DNA of 64,000 nucleotides from Hyphomicrobiales bacterium (GTDB taxonomy: Bacteria; Pseudomonadota; Alphaproteobacteria; Rhizobiales; OSC116), in assembly GCA_002401855.1 (NCBI GenBank), contig NVUH01000004.1:1-64000 (forward strand), given 5' to 3'. Of the stretch, positions 1-9,213 are shown one piece after another (the stretch's first letter is position 1; every line of letters starts with the position of its first letter). The position numbers were made by a program, and so were the translations under genes. The notes below the pieces were generated by a model, which saw only the letters and a list, made by a program, of their open reading frames with translations, searched no databases and was not told where the DNA came from.

Positions 1-1
1 A

Positions 2-85
2 CGACTTGCAACACGCTTCGAAAAACACGGACAGAACTTCCTGAACATGCTCTATATCTATGCATTCAAATGCTGGTGCAATTGA
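2..85 (+). pseudogene. C-terminal end of an IS5-family-like transposase (cut by window edge)
   Basis: The frame opening at base 2 encodes 27 residues and a TGA stop. They include TRFEKHGQNFLNMLYIYAF, which resembles the conserved C-terminal tail of IS5-family DDE transposases (pattern TRxxKxxxNFL followed by a hydrophobic stretch). The stop codon lies inside the putative terminal inverted repeat, a common arrangement in this family. The rest of the gene lies left of the window, so whether the transposase is intact cannot be judged. The family call rests on a short tail and is an inference. Confidence 0.6.
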
Positions 86-98
86 GTCCACACCCTAG
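83..98. mobile_element. Right terminal inverted repeat of an IS5-like element
   Basis: The sequence TGAGTCCACACCCTAG directly follows the transposase tail and matches the GAGTCCACACCCT-type end seen in IS5/IS427-group elements. The element would end near base 97, about 23 bp downstream of the stop codon of the neighbouring chemoreceptor gene. The other end and any target duplication are outside the window. Confidence 0.55.
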
Positions 99-120
99 TT
101 ATTTCATCCACATAAGTATA

Positions 121-2178
121 CTAACCTGATATTCTTACTTTTTCTGTGAACTTCTTCACTTCCGATTTCAACAAGCCAGACTGGCTAATTAGCTCTTTTG
201 CGGATGTCATTACCTCTTGCGATGCTGAATTCGCGCGCCCAGATGCATCCGTCACTTCTGAAATATTCTGTGACACTTCATGGGTGCCGTTTGCGGCTTT
301 CTGGGCATTTTCACTTATTTCGGCTGTGGCTTTGCTTTGCTCAAGCATCGCCTCATTAATGGTCTCTGAAATTTCTTCCACCTTGCCAATGGCATTCTCT
401 ATTCCTGTCATCGATAATATAGCTTGGTTTGCCACACGTTCAATGTCATTAATATGCAAAGAAATCTCTTCAGTGGCTGCCGATGTTTTGCTCGCTAAAT
501 CCTTCACTTCGGATGCCACGACCGCAAAGCCTCGGCCTGCTTCACCGGCGCGCGCTGATTCAATTGTTGCATTTAACGCCAAAAGATTTGTCTGTTCGGC
601 AATGGTTGAAATCAGCGACACCACGCCACCAATCTTTTCGACCGTTTCAGCCAATAATTTCATTTCTTGGCTGGTTTTATTCACTTCGGTCACTGCATCT
701 TTGGAAGCTTGCGAGGCCGAAGAAACATGGTTGTTAATCTCAACAATCGATTGGCTCATTTCTTCACTCGCCGCGGCAACCGATTGTACATTGCTGTTTG
801 CAATGTCCGAAGCAGAAAACACATTTTCAGCATTTTCGCTGGTCGCTTTGGAAATATTAGCCATTGATTCAGCTGTGATTTCGAGATTTTTCGAGGCCTG
901 CGCCACAGTTTCAACAATGCTACCTAAATTGGCATCAAAATTATCTGCCAATTGGTTCATCATTTCACGCTTATCAAGTTCTGCTTGGTGCTTGTCTTTT
1001 TCTTGGTTTTGTTCTAGCTGTTGTTTTTCTATGGCGCTGTCTTTAAATATATGGACTGATTTCAGCATTTGGCCAATCTCATTATTAGTAACTTCTGGCA
1101 ATTTTACATTTAAATCGCCCTGCGCTAGCGCGTCCATACGCGAAATAATCAGCGCGAACGACTTGTTGATGGTTCTTATAAAGGCAAATGATAACCAAGC
1201 CACCAAAAACAAACAAAATAAAGTAGCGCCGCCTGCAACCCACATATTTGTTGCCGATTTAACTTCCAAATCATCAATGGCTAGCAACAGACTTTCCGAT
1301 AAGTTATTTTCAATGGCTTTTAGCAGATTAATCTTCTTGGTAATGGCGGTAAACCATTTTTCGCCTGTTAGGCCATTAAATTCGCCAGTTAAACCACCCG
1401 CCAAAATAACATCACGCATTCCTTGCACCGTTTGAACAGTTGGAGACGCCATGGTTTGGTTAAATAAATCGATTTGCGGGGGCGTGGCTTGGGTTAAGAA
1501 TACCCGATTATATATGTCTTGGACAATGATTAAGCGCTTAAATTTGGCAAAAGTTTTGTCGCTAAATTTACCACTTGCCACTTGCCCCGAAGCGACAGCC
1601 CGTTCAATGCCTGCCCGCTCTTTACTTTGCAAAAAGCTCGTATAGCCAATAAAACGCGAAGTAATTTGCGCATCAACACTTTGATTGCCAATATAATCGA
1701 TAAATTTAATATTCTGAGCATTCAAATTTGTGAAATAGGCGATGGCATTACCAAGAGGGATAGATAGGCTATCAACTTGCACGCGTAAAGCATCCAATTT
1801 ACTGGTTTCTGCAACCAATGCGTTTAGATCGGATCTAAAAGTCTCACTTTGCGTTTCGGCGTCAAATTGCGCCAAATACTCATCTAATTTCACTCTCATT
1901 TTATTGGTTTCAAGGCGTTGTGCTGCCATGCCATCAGCAAATTCTTTGCCTTTACTGCCTAAAAACACTGCGGTGGCGCCACGCTCTTTTTGTTGCTCAT
2001 GCACCAAATTGCTTAAATTAACTGAAAGGGTTATAAACCCTGCTAACTCCACCATGGCGTTATTACTTTTCACTTCCTTAATAACCTGCTGGCTGGCAAA
2101 ATATGACATGGCAATAACTGGCACCAAGACCAGTATTATAATCATTTGGCGAAGCTTCAATTTATACAAAAAGCGCAT
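121..2178 (-). CDS. Methyl-accepting chemotaxis protein with NIT-like sensor domain
   Basis: The product of about 685 residues has an N-terminal membrane segment ([16 protein letters not shown]), a helical periplasmic region rich in [11 protein letters not shown]-type sequence typical of NIT (nitrate/nitrite sensing, PF08376) domains, a second membrane segment ([19 protein letters not shown]), a HAMP domain and an MCP signalling domain. The hairpin tip [20 protein letters not shown] is the conserved CheA/CheW contact region. The ATG at 2178 is preferred because AAAGAGG lies upstream; the longer frame would begin with GTG at 2229 without a clear ribosome site. The ligand is not provable. It probably acts at the inner membrane in chemotaxis or a Che-like pathway. 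An IS end lies just downstream. Confidence 0.9.
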   Translation of the reverse strand: MRFLYKLKLRQMIIILVLVPVIAMSYFASQQVIKEVKSNNAMVELAGFITLSVNLSNLVHEQQKERGATAVFLGSKGKEFADGMAAQRLETNKMRVKLDEYLAQFDAETQSETFRSDLNALVAETSKLDALRVQVDSLSIPLGNAIAYFTNLNAQNIKFIDYIGNQSVDAQITSRFIGYTSFLQSKERAGIERAVASGQVASGKFSDKTFAKFKRLIIVQDIYNRVFLTQATPPQIDLFNQTMASPTVQTVQGMRDVILAGGLTGEFNGLTGEKWFTAITKKINLLKAIENNLSESLLLAIDDLEVKSATNMWVAGGATLFCLFLVAWLSFAFIRTINKSFALIISRMDALAQGDLNVKLPEVTNNEIGQMLKSVHIFKDSAIEKQQLEQNQEKDKHQAELDKREMMNQLADNFDANLGSIVETVAQASKNLEITAESMANISKATSENAENVFSASDIANSNVQSVAAASEEMSQSIVEINNHVSSASQASKDAVTEVNKTSQEMKLLAETVEKIGGVVSLISTIAEQTNLLALNATIESARAGEAGRGFAVVASEVKDLASKTSAATEEISLHINDIERVANQAILSMTGIENAIGKVEEISETINEAMLEQSKATAEISENAQKAANGTHEVSQNISEVTDASGRANSASQEVMTSAKELISQSGLLKSEVKKFTEKVRISG

Positions 2179-2387
2179 TGTGGGGACATCCTCTTTATTT
2201 AACAAATTTGAAAACTGGTAGGACTTCACAGTAAAGATCTAAACTATTTATAGTTAAAGTGCCGAAATATGCTTAATAGCTAGTTAAGAATAAACACAAA
2301 TTTCTGCAATATATGCGAATTCAAAATTGATCAAGTATTCAATAGTGTAGCTAAATACAATGCAAGTATATTAAATCTATTGGACAA

Positions 2388-2416
2388 TAAAAAAAGCCAT
2401 CCCGAGGGAATGACTT
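2388..2416 (-). terminator. Rho-independent terminator after the second chemoreceptor gene
   Basis: Read on the minus strand, AGTCATTCCC and GGGATGGCT can pair (one bulge, one G-U) and are followed by a run of seven T. It sits about 30 bp downstream of the stop codon at 2446. Confidence 0.65.
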
Positions 2417-2445
2417 TCCTTATATCTTAAAATATGTATTAACCA

Positions 2446-4536
2446 CTAGGCAGATTGTACATCCTTTAGGAATACCGAAATATTACCTTCTAAATTCTCT
2501 AGCTGAACTTTTAAATCTGCAGCATATCCCCCCACTTCGGATGAAATATTTTCAGTTTGATCGACTGATCCATCGACCACTTTCATGGCTTGGGAGCTTT
2601 CGATCGACAATTGCGCTACAGTGGCGATGTTGCTGGCAATCTCGTTCATCACGGTACTTTGCTCTTCAACCGCGGTTGCTACACCAACAGACACTTCTGA
2701 TAGGCTAGCGATCAATCCATCGACTTCTTCAATGGCAGCTGAGGCGTTGCGCGAATCTTCCTGAATGGCGGCGATTTGCTGGGCAATTTCTTCTGTTGCT
2801 TTGCCTGTTTGGTTGGCTAAAGATTTTACCTCATTAGCCACAACCGCAAAGCCGCGCCCCGCATCACCTGCCCGTGCGGCTTCGATGGTGGCGTTCAATG
2901 CCAAAAGGTTGGTTTGCTCGGCTATTTCTTCGATCAGGCGCACAACTTGCTGAATGCCTGTCGCGCTGGCCGATAAGGTTTCAATAATTTCAACCGTATT
3001 TTGGGTTTTGGCTTTGGCGGTATCGGCCATATCGGTTGAACGTGCCGCCTGTTCCGAAATCTCACCAATCGACGCGACCATTTCTTCGGCTGCAGATGCC
3101 ACGCTATTAATATTGTGCGATGTGGTCTCTACATTACTGGCGACGCTGCCACTTTGTTTTTTCATATCAGCAGCTGAATTGGTCAACCCAGTTGATGCCA
3201 CTTGCAAACCGTCTGAGGCACTTCTTACGGTGGTAATGGTTTGACTAGAGGAGGTTTCAAAACCTTCAATTAAGCTTGTAACTTGCTCGGCTTTGGCCAA
3301 TTCAGTTGCGTTCGAAGCTTCGCGTACCTGACTGGCAATTCTGCGTTCTGTAGCATTGGTTTTAAACACCACTAAAGATTTGACCATATCGCCGACTTCG
3401 TCTTTACGATCTTGATCTAGATCAAGATTGGCTTCTAAATCATCATCTGCCAAAAGACCCATATACTTGGTGATTGTACGAATTGGATTGACTATGGATT
3501 TAGCAATTACCCAACCAAACCAGAATACCACAACCAATGAAGCCAATATGAGGCCACCAATTAGATAAAGCTGGAAGTGCAAAGCATCGGCATGACTTTC
3601 AGTATAATGCGCAATATCATCAGACAAATAATCTTCAATGTTTTTATAAATCTCACTTTTATCCATACTAAACTGATTCCATTCAGCAAGGGTGTTAGCC
3701 TCCATTTCGTGAATGGCATGAACGCCATCTGTCGATTTATAGATGCTATTCACCGCCATGTCGCGATAATGAGCTATGTTTTCGAATACTGGGTGGTTTA
3801 ACTTTTCTTCTACATAGGCAATTTGCGTTGGGTCGGCGGAATGTTTAAACACATCATAATAAACCTCCTGTTTATCAATCATGGTCATAAGGCCTTTATG
3901 CGTTGCTGCATCAAACTTACCCAATATAAAACCAGTTGTGCCCAAAGCACGTTCAATACCGGCAAATTCTTTCATTTCCAAGAAACTCGTAAAGGCATTA
4001 ATTTTATTGGTTAAATGAGTGTCTTCGCTCAAATGACCCATAAATTTCACGCCATCAAGTAATTCTGTGATGATGCTTTCATATTCGGAAAAAGCTTTAT
4101 CAATTGTCTCTTGCCCCGCATCGACACGTAGCCTAAAGCCCCGTAATCCAACCAAATGATGTTCTATCTGCTCTATTTGATGCAAATAATCTTGTCCATA
4201 AACTGACCAATCAATGGACTTAAATTCTTTTTCAAACGCCGTTAATCGCTCGTCGGTTAATGTGCGTTGATGATCAAGCTCTCTGACCGCCGCCGCATCG
4301 TCTTGATGGGCAAGCACCGCAATCGTGTCATCGCGTTCAACTTGCAATTCATCAATCATATTTGTCATATAAGGTGAGAAATGCTCAAGCTTATTGATTT
4401 TATCCATTAATGTCGTCTTTGAATATATTTGATAGAAGACATCACCCGCCAATACCAACAATACCATAACTGGTATGGCTAACGCTAAATACATGCGTGT
4501 ATTGATTTTCATATTTTCAAGTATCGCTCGATACAT
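2446..4536 (-). CDS. Methyl-accepting chemotaxis protein
   Basis: The product is 696 residues: membrane segment near residues 16-35, a helical extracytoplasmic domain containing [17 protein letters not shown] (again NIT-like), a second membrane segment near 325-345 ([18 protein letters not shown]), HAMP, then an MCP signalling domain with the tip [24 protein letters not shown] lies 5 nt before the ATG. It is arranged head-to-tail with the first receptor but has its own terminator and a 200-bp gap, so the two are probably separate transcription units. Architecture is shared, but the sensor regions differ substantially, so the ligands may differ. Confidence 0.92.
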   Translation of the reverse strand: MYRAILENMKINTRMYLALAIPVMVLLVLAGDVFYQIYSKTTLMDKINKLEHFSPYMTNMIDELQVERDDTIAVLAHQDDAAAVRELDHQRTLTDERLTAFEKEFKSIDWSVYGQDYLHQIEQIEHHLVGLRGFRLRVDAGQETIDKAFSEYESIITELLDGVKFMGHLSEDTHLTNKINAFTSFLEMKEFAGIERALGTTGFILGKFDAATHKGLMTMIDKQEVYYDVFKHSADPTQIAYVEEKLNHPVFENIAHYRDMAVNSIYKSTDGVHAIHEMEANTLAEWNQFSMDKSEIYKNIEDYLSDDIAHYTESHADALHFQLYLIGGLILASLVVVFWFGWVIAKSIVNPIRTITKYMGLLADDDLEANLDLDQDRKDEVGDMVKSLVVFKTNATERRIASQVREASNATELAKAEQVTSLIEGFETSSSQTITTVRSASDGLQVASTGLTNSAADMKKQSGSVASNVETTSHNINSVASAAEEMVASIGEISEQAARSTDMADTAKAKTQNTVEIIETLSASATGIQQVVRLIEEIAEQTNLLALNATIEAARAGDAGRGFAVVANEVKSLANQTGKATEEIAQQIAAIQEDSRNASAAIEEVDGLIASLSEVSVGVATAVEEQSTVMNEIASNIATVAQLSIESSQAMKVVDGSVDQTENISSEVGGYAADLKVQLENLEGNISVFLKDVQSA

Positions 4537-4915
4537 AATTACCCCTGTCCTAATGTCACAACCCCCATTGTGCGTTCACGAAGACAAACCTAAAAACAAT
4601 GACTTATTCTGATGAACTCATTCAAAATGTATGAATATACTTAACATTCTATTAAACAACTAGACTTCTACAAAGGTATATAACTAAGTCTTTAATCTAA
4701 ATTAAATAAAACTACAGACAAATTATCAATACCAATTAAATTAAATCTAACCAGTCCAATTCATGGCTATTTTACAGGAGGTTCAAGTATTTTAACGAAT
4801 TATCGGTGCTGCAAAAAAATTTAATGGTTCGTGTCAAATGAGCTAATTTACTTTTGACATTGTGACTTGCCATCCCATACTATATGTCTATATTTGAATT
4901 GATTTTGGAGACTAG
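4537..4915. other. Divergent intergenic region with no gene seen
   Basis: This 379-bp AT-rich region lies between the divergent chemoreceptor and membrane-protein genes. No open frame with coding character, RNA gene or strong hairpin was found. A promoter for the plus-strand gene is listed separately. Confidence 0.6.
4854..4883 (+). promoter_or_regulatory. Sigma70-like promoter for the 4916 gene
   Basis: A perfect TTGACA (4854-4859) is followed, after 17-18 bp, by ATACTA/TACTAT (4877-4883), about 33 bp upstream of the ATG at 4916. This is a strong match in sequence and spacing; no expression evidence is available. Confidence 0.55.
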
Positions 4916-5419
4916 ATGAAAGATTTATACGGGTCAGATGTTTTTCGTTACAATCCGAGTCTATGGTTTATATCACCTATTTTGATAGGCATTAACATTG
5001 TCAGTTATTTATCTAATGGCAACAAAAATCTTGGTATGGCGGCACAAAATCGCCCCGATATTTTACTCAATGATTCAATTTTCTCTAACCTCCTGCCGTT
5101 ACTGGTTTTTTTGACTTCTGTTGGCATCGCCGCGTGGTTTTGGCATTTATATTATAGAAGTAGCCGTTTTATTAAACTCACCGATGAGGTTATATCTGCC
5201 CCTAAACATCTTGCCAGCCGCCAAATTGTTGAAGTTAAATTTAGCGATGTCATTGCAATCAAACAATCATTTTGGAACCAAAAACTCATCATTGAGCATA
5301 AACATGGAAAGTTGACCCTGGAAGGCTCTGGCTTTAGAGATAAGCAGATAAAGAATAATGTCTTTCGCGACATCCGCAAACGGTGCAAACTCTATATTCA
5401 ATCAACGGAGATAAAATGA
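4916..5419 (+). CDS. Small membrane protein of unknown function
   Basis: The 167-residue product has two predicted membrane segments (about residues 16-35, WFISPILIGINIVSYL, and 59-80, LLPLLVFLTSVGIAAWFWH), followed by a roughly 85-residue soluble region beginning SSRFIKLTDEVISAP. Short membrane proteins with a C-terminal beta-rich PH-like domain (YcxB type) have this layout, but no family motif was recognised. GGAG stands 6 nt before the ATG. The stop overlaps the start of the FAH-family gene (ATGA), so the two are translationally coupled and may be functionally linked. Confidence 0.7.
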   Translation: MKDLYGSDVFRYNPSLWFISPILIGINIVSYLSNGNKNLGMAAQNRPDILLNDSIFSNLLPLLVFLTSVGIAAWFWHLYYRSSRFIKLTDEVISAPKHLASRQIVEVKFSDVIAIKQSFWNQKLIIEHKHGKLTLEGSGFRDKQIKNNVFRDIRKRCKLYIQSTEIK

Positions 5420-6027
5420 ACCAGATTAGTTTAGCAGGGGTGGCGATCACGCCATCTAAAATCATCTGTATTGGGCGTAATTATGTCGATCACATCAAAG
5501 AATTAAACAGCGAAACCCCCGATGACATGACGGTGTTTATCAAGCCCAATTCGGCGATTACTGAAGTTTTGAACGCGGTGCATATTGAGCCGTTACATTT
5601 TGAGGCCGAACTGTGTTTTTTGATCAATGACGGAAAATATGCTGCCGTAGCGGTGGGGTTGGACCTGACAAAACGCGCCTTACAATCCAAACTAAAGGCG
5701 CAAGGCCTGCCGTGGGAGCGCAGCAAAGCCTTTGATGGCTCGGCGGTGTTTAGCGATTTTGTGGCGTTTGATGGTGTGGTCGATGATTTGAATTTCAGCC
5801 TAGATATTGATGATAAAAACATTCAAACTGGCAATGTTGAATTAATGATTTACAAACCTGATGTGATTTTGTCTGAACTCAAAAAATTCTTAACGCTTGA
5901 AGATGGTGACATTGTGATGACAGGCACTCCAGCTGGTGTTGGCATGATCAAAGTTGGGCAAAAATTTGAAGCTAAATTGTTTAATGCTGATAAATTGCTC
6001 TGTTCTTATATATCACAGGCCGTTTAG
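5416..6027 (+). CDS. Fumarylacetoacetate hydrolase (FAH) family protein
   Basis: The 203-residue protein carries the FAH-family signature: IICIGRNYVDHIKEL near the N-terminus, then HFEAELCFLI (acidic metal ligands), ERSKAFDGSAVFSDF and GDIVMTGTPAGVG near the C-terminus. The compact length matches the YcgM/FAHD1 group of acylpyruvate hydrolases and oxaloacetate decarboxylases, which are Mg-dependent. The ATG at 5416 overlaps the upstream stop codon and is preceded by GGAGAT; an in-frame ATG 33 bases earlier lies inside the upstream gene and would add eleven non-homologous residues. The exact substrate cannot be deduced. Confidence 0.88.
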   Translation: MNQISLAGVAITPSKIICIGRNYVDHIKELNSETPDDMTVFIKPNSAITEVLNAVHIEPLHFEAELCFLINDGKYAAVAVGLDLTKRALQSKLKAQGLPWERSKAFDGSAVFSDFVAFDGVVDDLNFSLDIDDKNIQTGNVELMIYKPDVILSELKKFLTLEDGDIVMTGTPAGVGMIKVGQKFEAKLFNADKLLCSYISQAV

Positions 6028-6134
6028 TCTCGATTAAATAGATTTTGGTTTTATCCGCAATGTTCTGCCGCTCATCGCAATCTCAAGCCGGTTGGCCTTT
6101 GGGTGGCACGCGGTCAACGCTGACATTTCCAAAC

Positions 6135-6524
6135 CTAAAGAAAAATATATGACAAGCAATTTTCTTTAAATTTCATTTGGCGTTTTAATTCCTGTGGCAT
6201 GATGGATTTAACGGTTTTGCCTTCAATATAACGCAATTCGAGTGCGGTATCCCAACTCGGATATTTTTCAAACATCTGATCAGCTAGCTTATTTAAATAA
6301 ATGTAATTTTTTTTGTTTTCGCAAAAACAATCTCGATCAGAGCGGCCATTTTTTAAACAAGTTATTACCTTGCCTTTGGTGACGAAAAATAGGTTACGCA
6401 CATTTTTAAGCGTTTCAATTGCGACTTGATCTGTCAATTTTTCTGGCCGACTCCAAGTGGCGTAAGCATTTTGCCCAAAGCCGCAGGCCAGCGCAATCAC
6501 TAATATTCTTACAAATTTATGCAT
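6135..6524 (-). CDS. Small secreted protein of unknown function
   Basis: The predicted 129-residue product begins with a Sec signal peptide (MHKFVRILVIALACGFGQNA, with likely cleavage after AYA). The mature part has a C-x-x-x-x-R-S-D-R-D-C-F-C cluster and a further cysteine near the C-terminus, so disulfides are possible. No family was recognised. ATG 6524 is favoured over the TTG at 6542 because the signal peptide begins there and TAGGCG lies upstream. It stands alone, convergent with the FAH gene and divergent from nadV. Confidence 0.6.
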   Translation of the reverse strand: MHKFVRILVIALACGFGQNAYATWSRPEKLTDQVAIETLKNVRNLFFVTKGKVITCLKNGRSDRDCFCENKKNYIYLNKLADQMFEKYPSWDTALELRYIEGKTVKSIMPQELKRQMKFKENCLSYIFL

Positions 6525-6730
6525 TATATTACGCCTAATCAAACGTTAGATCTATTCCCCCATATTATCCGCATGTATAATCTGCCTTTTATCAATTATA
6601 TTCAAGTCACTATCAATTCTATCATTAAGAAGAAATGAATACGAATGCTTGCTTTGTAACTAATTTTCTTGACAGTTTTGAGCTTAAACCGCATAAAACT
6701 TTATATTCACTGAACAATTCGAGGTTCGAC

Positions 6731-8110
6731 ATGAAACTTAATTTTATTTTAGCGGCCGATAGTTATAAAACTTCACATTATAAACAATATCCACCTGATA
6801 CTGAAATCGTCTCAAGTTATATAGAATCCAGGGGGGGCAATCATCCTAAAGTGTTATTTTTTGGCCTGCAAATGTATGTTGAGGAATATTTAACCAACCC
6901 GATTACTCAAGCTGATATTGATGAGGCGGATGACATTATCACCGCGCATGGTCTGCCGTTTAATCGTGAAGGTTGGCAATATATATTGGATGAGCATGAT
7001 GGCTATTTGCCGCTCGAAATTCAGGCGCTTAAAGAAGGCTCATTTTTTCCATTCCGCAATGTGATGGTGCAGGTTAAAAATACTGATCCTAAATGCTTTT
7101 GGCTGACCAGCTATATTGAGACATCCCTACTGCGCGCCATTTGGTACCCAACCACAGTGGCCACCCGCAGCCATTACATGTATCAGGACATCAAAAAATA
7201 CCTAGAGCTCACCGCCGACAATTTAGATGGATTACCGTTTAAATTACACGATTTTGGCGCGCGTGGTGCTAGCTCGCTAGAATCGGCAGCGATTGGTGGC
7301 TTGGCACATTTGGTCAACTTTTCGGGCAGTGACACCATGGCTAGCCTGGTCTATGGCCGTAAATATTATGACATTGACATGGCGGGGTTTTCTATTCCTG
7401 CGGCTGAGCATAGCACCATCACCTCGTGGGGGCGCGGGGCCGAAAAAGAAGCTTATGAGAATATGATTGACCAATTTGCCAAAGATGGCGCTGCGGTGGC
7501 GGTGGTTAGCGATAGCTATAATCTGTGGCATGCGCTTGACCAAATTTGGGGTGAAGAGCTTAAAGATAAAGTCATTAAAAGTGGCGGCACCATTGTCATC
7601 CGCCCCGATAGTGGTGACCCGATTGAGATTGTGACCGAAACCATTGTGAAGTTGATGGAAAAATTTGGCCATAGTGTCAACAAAAAAGGCTATAAATTAC
7701 TGCCCGATTATATACGGGTGATTCAGGGCGATGGCGTGTCAGCTGAGGTCATCACGCTGATATTAGAGCGCTTGATGCAATTGGGCATCAGCACCGATAA
7801 TTTGGCGTTTGGCATGGGGGCAGAATTGCTGCAAAAAGTTGATCGCGATAGTTTTCAATTTGCCATGAAAGTCTCTGCCGCCAAAATTGAAGGCGTGTGG
7901 TATGATATTTACAAAGACCCGATTACTGACCATCATAAACAATCCAAACGCGGGCGGTTTGCAGTGATAAAATCGGGCAAGAGCTGTTTGACGATTAGTG
8001 AAAAAAGCTTGGGCGACAAGAAAAACTTACTTGAAACGGTTTATCTAAATGGTAAAATCATGCGCCGCCAAAGCTTTGCTGAGATTCGCAAATTAGCATT
8101 GAGCGAATGA
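6731..8110 (+). CDS. nadV: Nicotinamide phosphoribosyltransferase (NAMPT/NadV)
   Basis: The 459-residue product aligns by eye with human NAMPT and bacterial NadV along its length: ADSYKTSHYKQYPPDTE near the start, HDFGARGASSLESAAIGG, IPAAEHSTITSWG, IRPDSGDP (phosphate binding), GYKLLPDYIRVIQGDGV, AFGMGAELLQK and KDPITDHHKQSKRGR. The enzyme makes nicotinamide mononucleotide from nicotinamide and PRPP in the two-step NAD salvage route. The start at 6731 is chosen because homology begins there and CGAGG precedes it; a longer frame begins at 6635. It overlaps the HAD phosphatase gene by 4 bases. No NMN adenylyltransferase is adjacent. Confidence 0.93.
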   Translation: MKLNFILAADSYKTSHYKQYPPDTEIVSSYIESRGGNHPKVLFFGLQMYVEEYLTNPITQADIDEADDIITAHGLPFNREGWQYILDEHDGYLPLEIQALKEGSFFPFRNVMVQVKNTDPKCFWLTSYIETSLLRAIWYPTTVATRSHYMYQDIKKYLELTADNLDGLPFKLHDFGARGASSLESAAIGGLAHLVNFSGSDTMASLVYGRKYYDIDMAGFSIPAAEHSTITSWGRGAEKEAYENMIDQFAKDGAAVAVVSDSYNLWHALDQIWGEELKDKVIKSGGTIVIRPDSGDPIEIVTETIVKLMEKFGHSVNKKGYKLLPDYIRVIQGDGVSAEVITLILERLMQLGISTDNLAFGMGAELLQKVDRDSFQFAMKVSAAKIEGVWYDIYKDPITDHHKQSKRGRFAVIKSGKSCLTISEKSLGDKKNLLETVYLNGKIMRRQSFAEIRKLALSE

Positions 8111-8748
8111 ATATGAGTGAGATTAAACTCATCTCGTTTGATTTTGATTTGACATTGACCAAGCATGAAAGTGCGATGGTGCATTTTTCGCATCAGCATA
8201 ATGTTGTCGATCAGGTTAAACAGCTTGAGCGTGAATTTATTGCTGGAAGGATCACCACCCATCAATTCGCCGATGCCAGTGCGGTGTTTTTTAAAGATCT
8301 ATCTCATGATGACATTGCCGCCAAGATGGATGATTTGGTGCTGATTGATGATTGCTTAGAGGTGATTGAGCATATTAAAAGCACAGGCATTCAGGTCATC
8401 ATCTGCTCGGTTGGTTATCGGGCGTTGATCAAGCCGATTGCCAAAAAACTAAATGTTGAGGTTTTTTCTGGGGTCGATTTGGCGGAACAGAACCAAATCT
8501 ATAGTGGTGAATTGACCGGCTATTTTAGTGAATATAATAAAATTACCTTTGTGCAAAAATATGCACTTGAGAATGATATCGAGCTTGAACAGGTGATGGC
8601 GGTTGGTGACAGCGCCACTGATGTGCCATTGTTTAATGTGGTTGGCAAAGCTGTGGCGTTTAATGCCAATGAGCTGGCCAAAAAACACGCGCATCATATT
8701 GTCGATGGGCAAAGCCTCAAATGTTTATTGCCATTTATTGGTTTGTGA
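8107..8748 (+). CDS. HAD-superfamily phosphatase, SerB-like
   Basis: The 213-residue protein has HAD motif I DFDLTLT (nucleophile and acid Asp of DxDxT), motif II ICSVGYR (Ser), a lysine in EYNKITFV as motif III and motif IV VMAVGDSATDVPLF. The helical cap region between residues 20 and 90 resembles phosphoserine-phosphatase-type enzymes. Its ATG overlaps the nadV stop (ATGA), which implies coexpression. A role in nucleotide or NAD salvage, for example on NMN or a phosphorylated intermediate, is an inference from context. A genuine phosphoserine phosphatase cannot be excluded. A second ATG lies two codons in. Confidence 0.8.
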   Translation: MNMSEIKLISFDFDLTLTKHESAMVHFSHQHNVVDQVKQLEREFIAGRITTHQFADASAVFFKDLSHDDIAAKMDDLVLIDDCLEVIEHIKSTGIQVIICSVGYRALIKPIAKKLNVEVFSGVDLAEQNQIYSGELTGYFSEYNKITFVQKYALENDIELEQVMAVGDSATDVPLFNVVGKAVAFNANELAKKHAHHIVDGQSLKCLLPFIGL

Positions 8749-8750
8749 TG

Positions 8751-9000
8751 TCATATTTGCCCAGTCAATCGGCTGCGCTCACTCTTTATCGCGCTGATGA
8801 TGAAATCTGAAAACACCCGAATGCGCATATTGGTGCGCACATCTTTATGAGTTAGCAACCATAATTCAAACTTTGGGTCGGGCTTAGGTTCGGAGAGCCT
8901 TGTTAAGCTCGGCTCCCCCGTGCCCAAAAAGCATGGCAATATGCTGATGCCCATGCCAGCTTTGCAGGCTTCGAGCTGCACCAACAGGTTCACAATCTGA
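8751..9000 (-). pseudogene. C-terminal remnant of a LysR-family regulator
   Basis: About 80 residues ending at a TGA at 8751 match the last part of a LysR substrate-binding domain: LLVQLEACKAGMGISILPCF, then a proline-rich strand and FELWLLTHKDVRTNMRIRVF before the terminal helix. The HTH and most of the effector domain are absent, and homology stops near 8996, where unrelated sequence on the other strand begins. The gene is 5'-truncated and cannot encode a regulator. The ATG at 9026 available to this frame is fortuitous. Confidence 0.75.
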
Positions 9001-9173
9001 CCCTTTATGGCGATATTGAACCACAATTGGTCAATGTTTGGTCTGTTAGCAATCCTGAAAATACGTTTAAAAACATTTTTTCTGATGATGCTTATTTACA
9101 GCATGTGCCATTGCGCAATGCGACATTTGATATGAAACGCTCGCATATGTTTATGTTGAAAGCCGCTGAATGA
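8991..9173 (+). pseudogene. C-terminal remnant of an unidentified plus-strand gene
   Basis: A plus-strand frame ending with TGA at 9171-9173 reads as convincing protein from about 8991: NLTLYGDIEPQLVNVWSV, then NPENTFKNIFSDDAYLQHV and DMKRSHMFMLKAAE. There is no start codon or ribosome site, and the frame upstream overlaps the LysR remnant. It looks like the 3' end of a gene whose remainder was deleted when it was joined to the LysR fragment. The family was not recognised. Confidence 0.45.
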
Positions 9174-9182
9174 TATAAGTAT

Positions 9183-9210
9183 AAGTTGAAGAAGTTCCCT
9201 TCTTCAGCTT
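9183..9210 (-). terminator. Hairpin between the remnant gene and the ABC operon
   Basis: AAGTTGAAGAAG pairs with CTTCTTCAGCTT (one G-U) around a 4-nt loop, just downstream of the permease stop codon at 9214. There is no strong T-run on either side, so it is only a possible terminator for the minus-strand operon. Confidence 0.4.
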
Positions 9211-9213
9211 AAA

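Noticed and set aside
146-1435. Long plus-strand ORF (429 codons) opposite the first chemoreceptor
   Set aside because: It is the antisense shadow of a clear MCP gene; its low-complexity Ser/Ala sequence has no family features.
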